A DNA stretch of 14,989 nt. Source: Chloroflexota bacterium (GTDB lineage Bacteria > Chloroflexota > Chloroflexia > Thermomicrobiales > JADLAZ01). Below, piece by piece: positions 13,479 to 14,989 of the stretch (within the stretch, counting starts at the first letter, position 1; each line of letters opens with the position of its first letter). A program made the position numbers and the translations under genes. The notes below the pieces were generated by a model. The model saw nothing but the letters and a program-made list of their open reading frames with translations, did no database searches and was not told where the DNA came from. The stretch lies in NCBI GenBank assembly GCA_020849725.1, contig JADLAZ010000046.1, forward strand, positions 1 to 14,989. The letters run 5' to 3'.

Positions 13479-14393
13479 ATGGCGGCGGCAGTCGAGCGAA
13501 CCGCGCCGACGGTCGGCGGGCAGAAGGATATTACGGGGGGCTGGTTCGGTGGCATGCGGCGCTACCTGCGCCGCAATCCGGTGCTGATCATTGGCATCGC
13601 CCTGCTGCTCAGCCTGGTGTTGTTCTCGGTAATTGGGGCGCTGGTCTACGACACCAGCCGCGCCCGGGCGCTGTCGGTGACGCCGAGTATGCCGCCGTCA
13701 CTGGAGTACCCGTTCGGCACCGACAGCCAGGGTCGCGACCTGTTCGCGGTGATGGTGCTGGGCACGCCGATGACGCTGCGCATCGGACTGGTCGCCGGCT
13801 TCATCGGCGTCGCCATCGGCACGGCGCTGGGCTTCATCTCGGCCTATTACGGCGGCGCAGTCGACGCCGGTATTCGCGCCATCGTCGACGTCGGGCTGAC
13901 CATTCCCGGACTGATGCTGCTGATCATTCTGGCGGTCATGGTCCGCGGCAGCCTGACGGTCGAGCAGATGGCGCTCGTCATCGCTTCACTGGCCTGGCTG
14001 TGGCCGACGCGCACGATCCGGTCACAGGTGCTGTCGATGCGCGAGCGCGCCTACGTCCAGGTCGCTCGTCTATCGGGCATGAGCGGGCCGGGAATCATCT
14101 TCAAGGAGTTGATGCCGAACCTGCTGCCGTATCTGGGCGCGGCGCTCGTTGGCGCGACGGCGGCGGCGGTGCTGGCCTCGATCGGCCTGGAGGCGCTCGG
14201 CCTCGGCCCGATGGAGGCGCCGACGATCGGTATGACGATCTACTGGGTCATCTACCACTCAGCCCTGCTGCATGGCATGTGGTGGTGGTTCGCGCCACCA
14301 ATCGTGATCATCATCATTCTGTTTCTGGGCTTGTTCTGCCTGTCGGTCGGACTGGACGAGGTCGCCAACCCACGCCTGCGCCGCAGCGTCTAG
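13479..14393 (+). CDS. ABC transporter permease, DppC/OppC-like
   Basis: This 304-residue inner-membrane permease is the partner of the upstream DppB-like protein. The N-terminal cytoplasmic tail leads into a first membrane helix (about 34-58). The family motif FGTDSQGRDLF (79-89) follows, then further helices around 98-122, 136-156, 164-178, 222-242 and 270-292. The EAA loop facing the ATPase spans roughly 190-219 (RAYVQVARLSGMSG...ELMPNLLP). A strong AGGAGGAG lies just upstream of the ATG. The coding region is full length. No ATPase gene follows: the next gene is pyrH on the opposite strand with 5 bp between the stop codons, so the energising subunits must be encoded elsewhere. Confidence 0.92.
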   Translation: MAAAVERTAPTVGGQKDITGGWFGGMRRYLRRNPVLIIGIALLLSLVLFSVIGALVYDTSRARALSVTPSMPPSLEYPFGTDSQGRDLFAVMVLGTPMTLRIGLVAGFIGVAIGTALGFISAYYGGAVDAGIRAIVDVGLTIPGLMLLIILAVMVRGSLTVEQMALVIASLAWLWPTRTIRSQVLSMRERAYVQVARLSGMSGPGIIFKELMPNLLPYLGAALVGATAAAVLASIGLEALGLGPMEAPTIGMTIYWVIYHSALLHGMWWWFAPPIVIIIILFLGLFCLSVGLDEVANPRLRRSV

Positions 14394-14398
14394 CGCCG

Positions 14399-14989
14399 TC
14401 AGGTGGCGACGAGCGTGCCGATCGGCTGACCCAGCGCCGCCTGGACGATCGCATCCGGCGCCTGCGCGTTGAAGACGACGATCGGCACCTTGTTCTCGTC
14501 ACACAGCGCCAGCGCCGCTGCATCCATCACTTTGAGGTCGCGCTCGAGCGCCTGCCGATGCGTGAGGCGCTCGTAGCGTCGGGCGTCCGGATGCTGGCGT
14601 GGGTCGGCGTCGTAGACGCCATCGACACGGTTCTTGCCCATCAGGATGACGTCGCAGTGCAGCTCGGCGGCGCGCAGCGCGGCGGCGGTGTCGGTGGAGA
14701 AGAAGGGGGTGCCGGTGCCGGCGGCCAGGATGACGACGCGGCCCTTCTCCATGTGGCGCAGCGCGCGCCGGTAGATGTACGGCTCGCACACCTGCTGCAT
14801 CTGGATGGCGCTCTGGACGCGGGTGAACTGGCCACGCTGCTCGAGCGCGTTCTGCAGCGCCAGCGCGTTCATGATCGTGCCGAGCATGCCCATGTAGTCG
14901 GCGGTGGAGCGGTCCATGCCCAGGGCGGCGGCCGACATGCCGCGCCAGATGTTGCCGCCGCCGATGACGACGGCCACCTGCACGCCGGC
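14399..14989 (-). CDS. pyrH: UMP kinase (uridylate kinase), N-terminus off the window
   Basis: The bacterial hexameric UMP kinase phosphorylates UMP to UDP with ATP for pyrimidine and nucleic-acid synthesis. It belongs to the amino-acid kinase fold, not the P-loop kinases. Visible are [11 protein letters not shown] (phosphate-binding glycine loop), the UMP-site [20 protein letters not shown], and [12 protein letters not shown], the ATP-side segment. The C-terminus ends GTLVAT. The frame stays open to base 14989, giving 197 residues, so about 40-45 N-terminal residues lie beyond the edge; a GTG at 14983 is internal, not the start. It is convergent with the permease gene. Its usual downstream neighbour frr is not next to it here. 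Confidence 0.95.
   Translation of the reverse strand, partial: AGVQVAVVIGGGNIWRGMSAAALGMDRSTADYMGMLGTIMNALALQNALEQRGQFTRVQSAIQMQQVCEPYIYRRALRHMEKGRVVILAAGTGTPFFSTDTAAALRAAELHCDVILMGKNRVDGVYDADPRQHPDARRYERLTHRQALERDLKVMDAAALALCDENKVPIVVFNAQAPDAIVQAALGQPIGTLVAT

Overview
The window is GC-rich bacterial DNA in which conserved single-copy-type genes (EF-Tu, ribosomal protein L33, PurA, PyrH) alternate with short carbon-catabolism operons and an ABC importer. High GC, GTG starts, the Tat-type lipoprotein binding protein with a long Ala/Pro/Thr linker, and AGGAGG ribosome-binding sites fit a Chloroflexota-like (possibly Thermomicrobia-like) organism. That placement is inference from style, not from a marker comparison.

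Layout. 1-437: the 3' end of tuf, a perfect 15-bp hairpin, rpmG and a canonical intrinsic terminator. 456-2852 (minus): a compact three-gene operon running TrpF-like TIM barrel, then PfkB sugar kinase (ATGA overlap), then SDR. 3025-4668 (plus): a PPOX-type flavoprotein and an MFS exporter, divergent from that operon. 4669-4905: a gene-free stretch with a 23-bp hairpin and a good promoter. 4906-7629 (plus): a second SDR, a D-2-hydroxyacid dehydrogenase and an HpcH/HpaI aldolase. 7684-10027 (minus): a second D-2-hydroxyacid dehydrogenase followed by purA. 10028-10367: a divergent promoter region. 10368-14393 (plus): an oligopeptide/dipeptide-type ABC importer (binding protein and two permeases, no ATPase gene in the window). 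14399-14989 (minus): pyrH, cut by the window edge and convergent with the transporter at a 5-bp distance.

How the genes may fit together. The enzyme set (two SDRs, two 2-hydroxyacid dehydrogenases, an HpcH/HpaI-type aldolase, a PfkB kinase and a TIM-barrel enzyme lacking the TrpF catalytic Cys) looks like sugar or sugar-acid breakdown. The family-5 binding protein system may import a substrate. No substrate can be assigned from sequence alone.

I see no CRISPR array, transposase, phage gene, toxin-antitoxin pair, defence system or tRNA/rRNA gene. The most unusual items are the TrpF-like/PfkB/SDR operon, two intergenic elements bounded by inverted TTGCTCG heptamers, the 23-bp hairpin built on a 9-nt GTGGAC period, and the perfect hairpin between tuf and rpmG.
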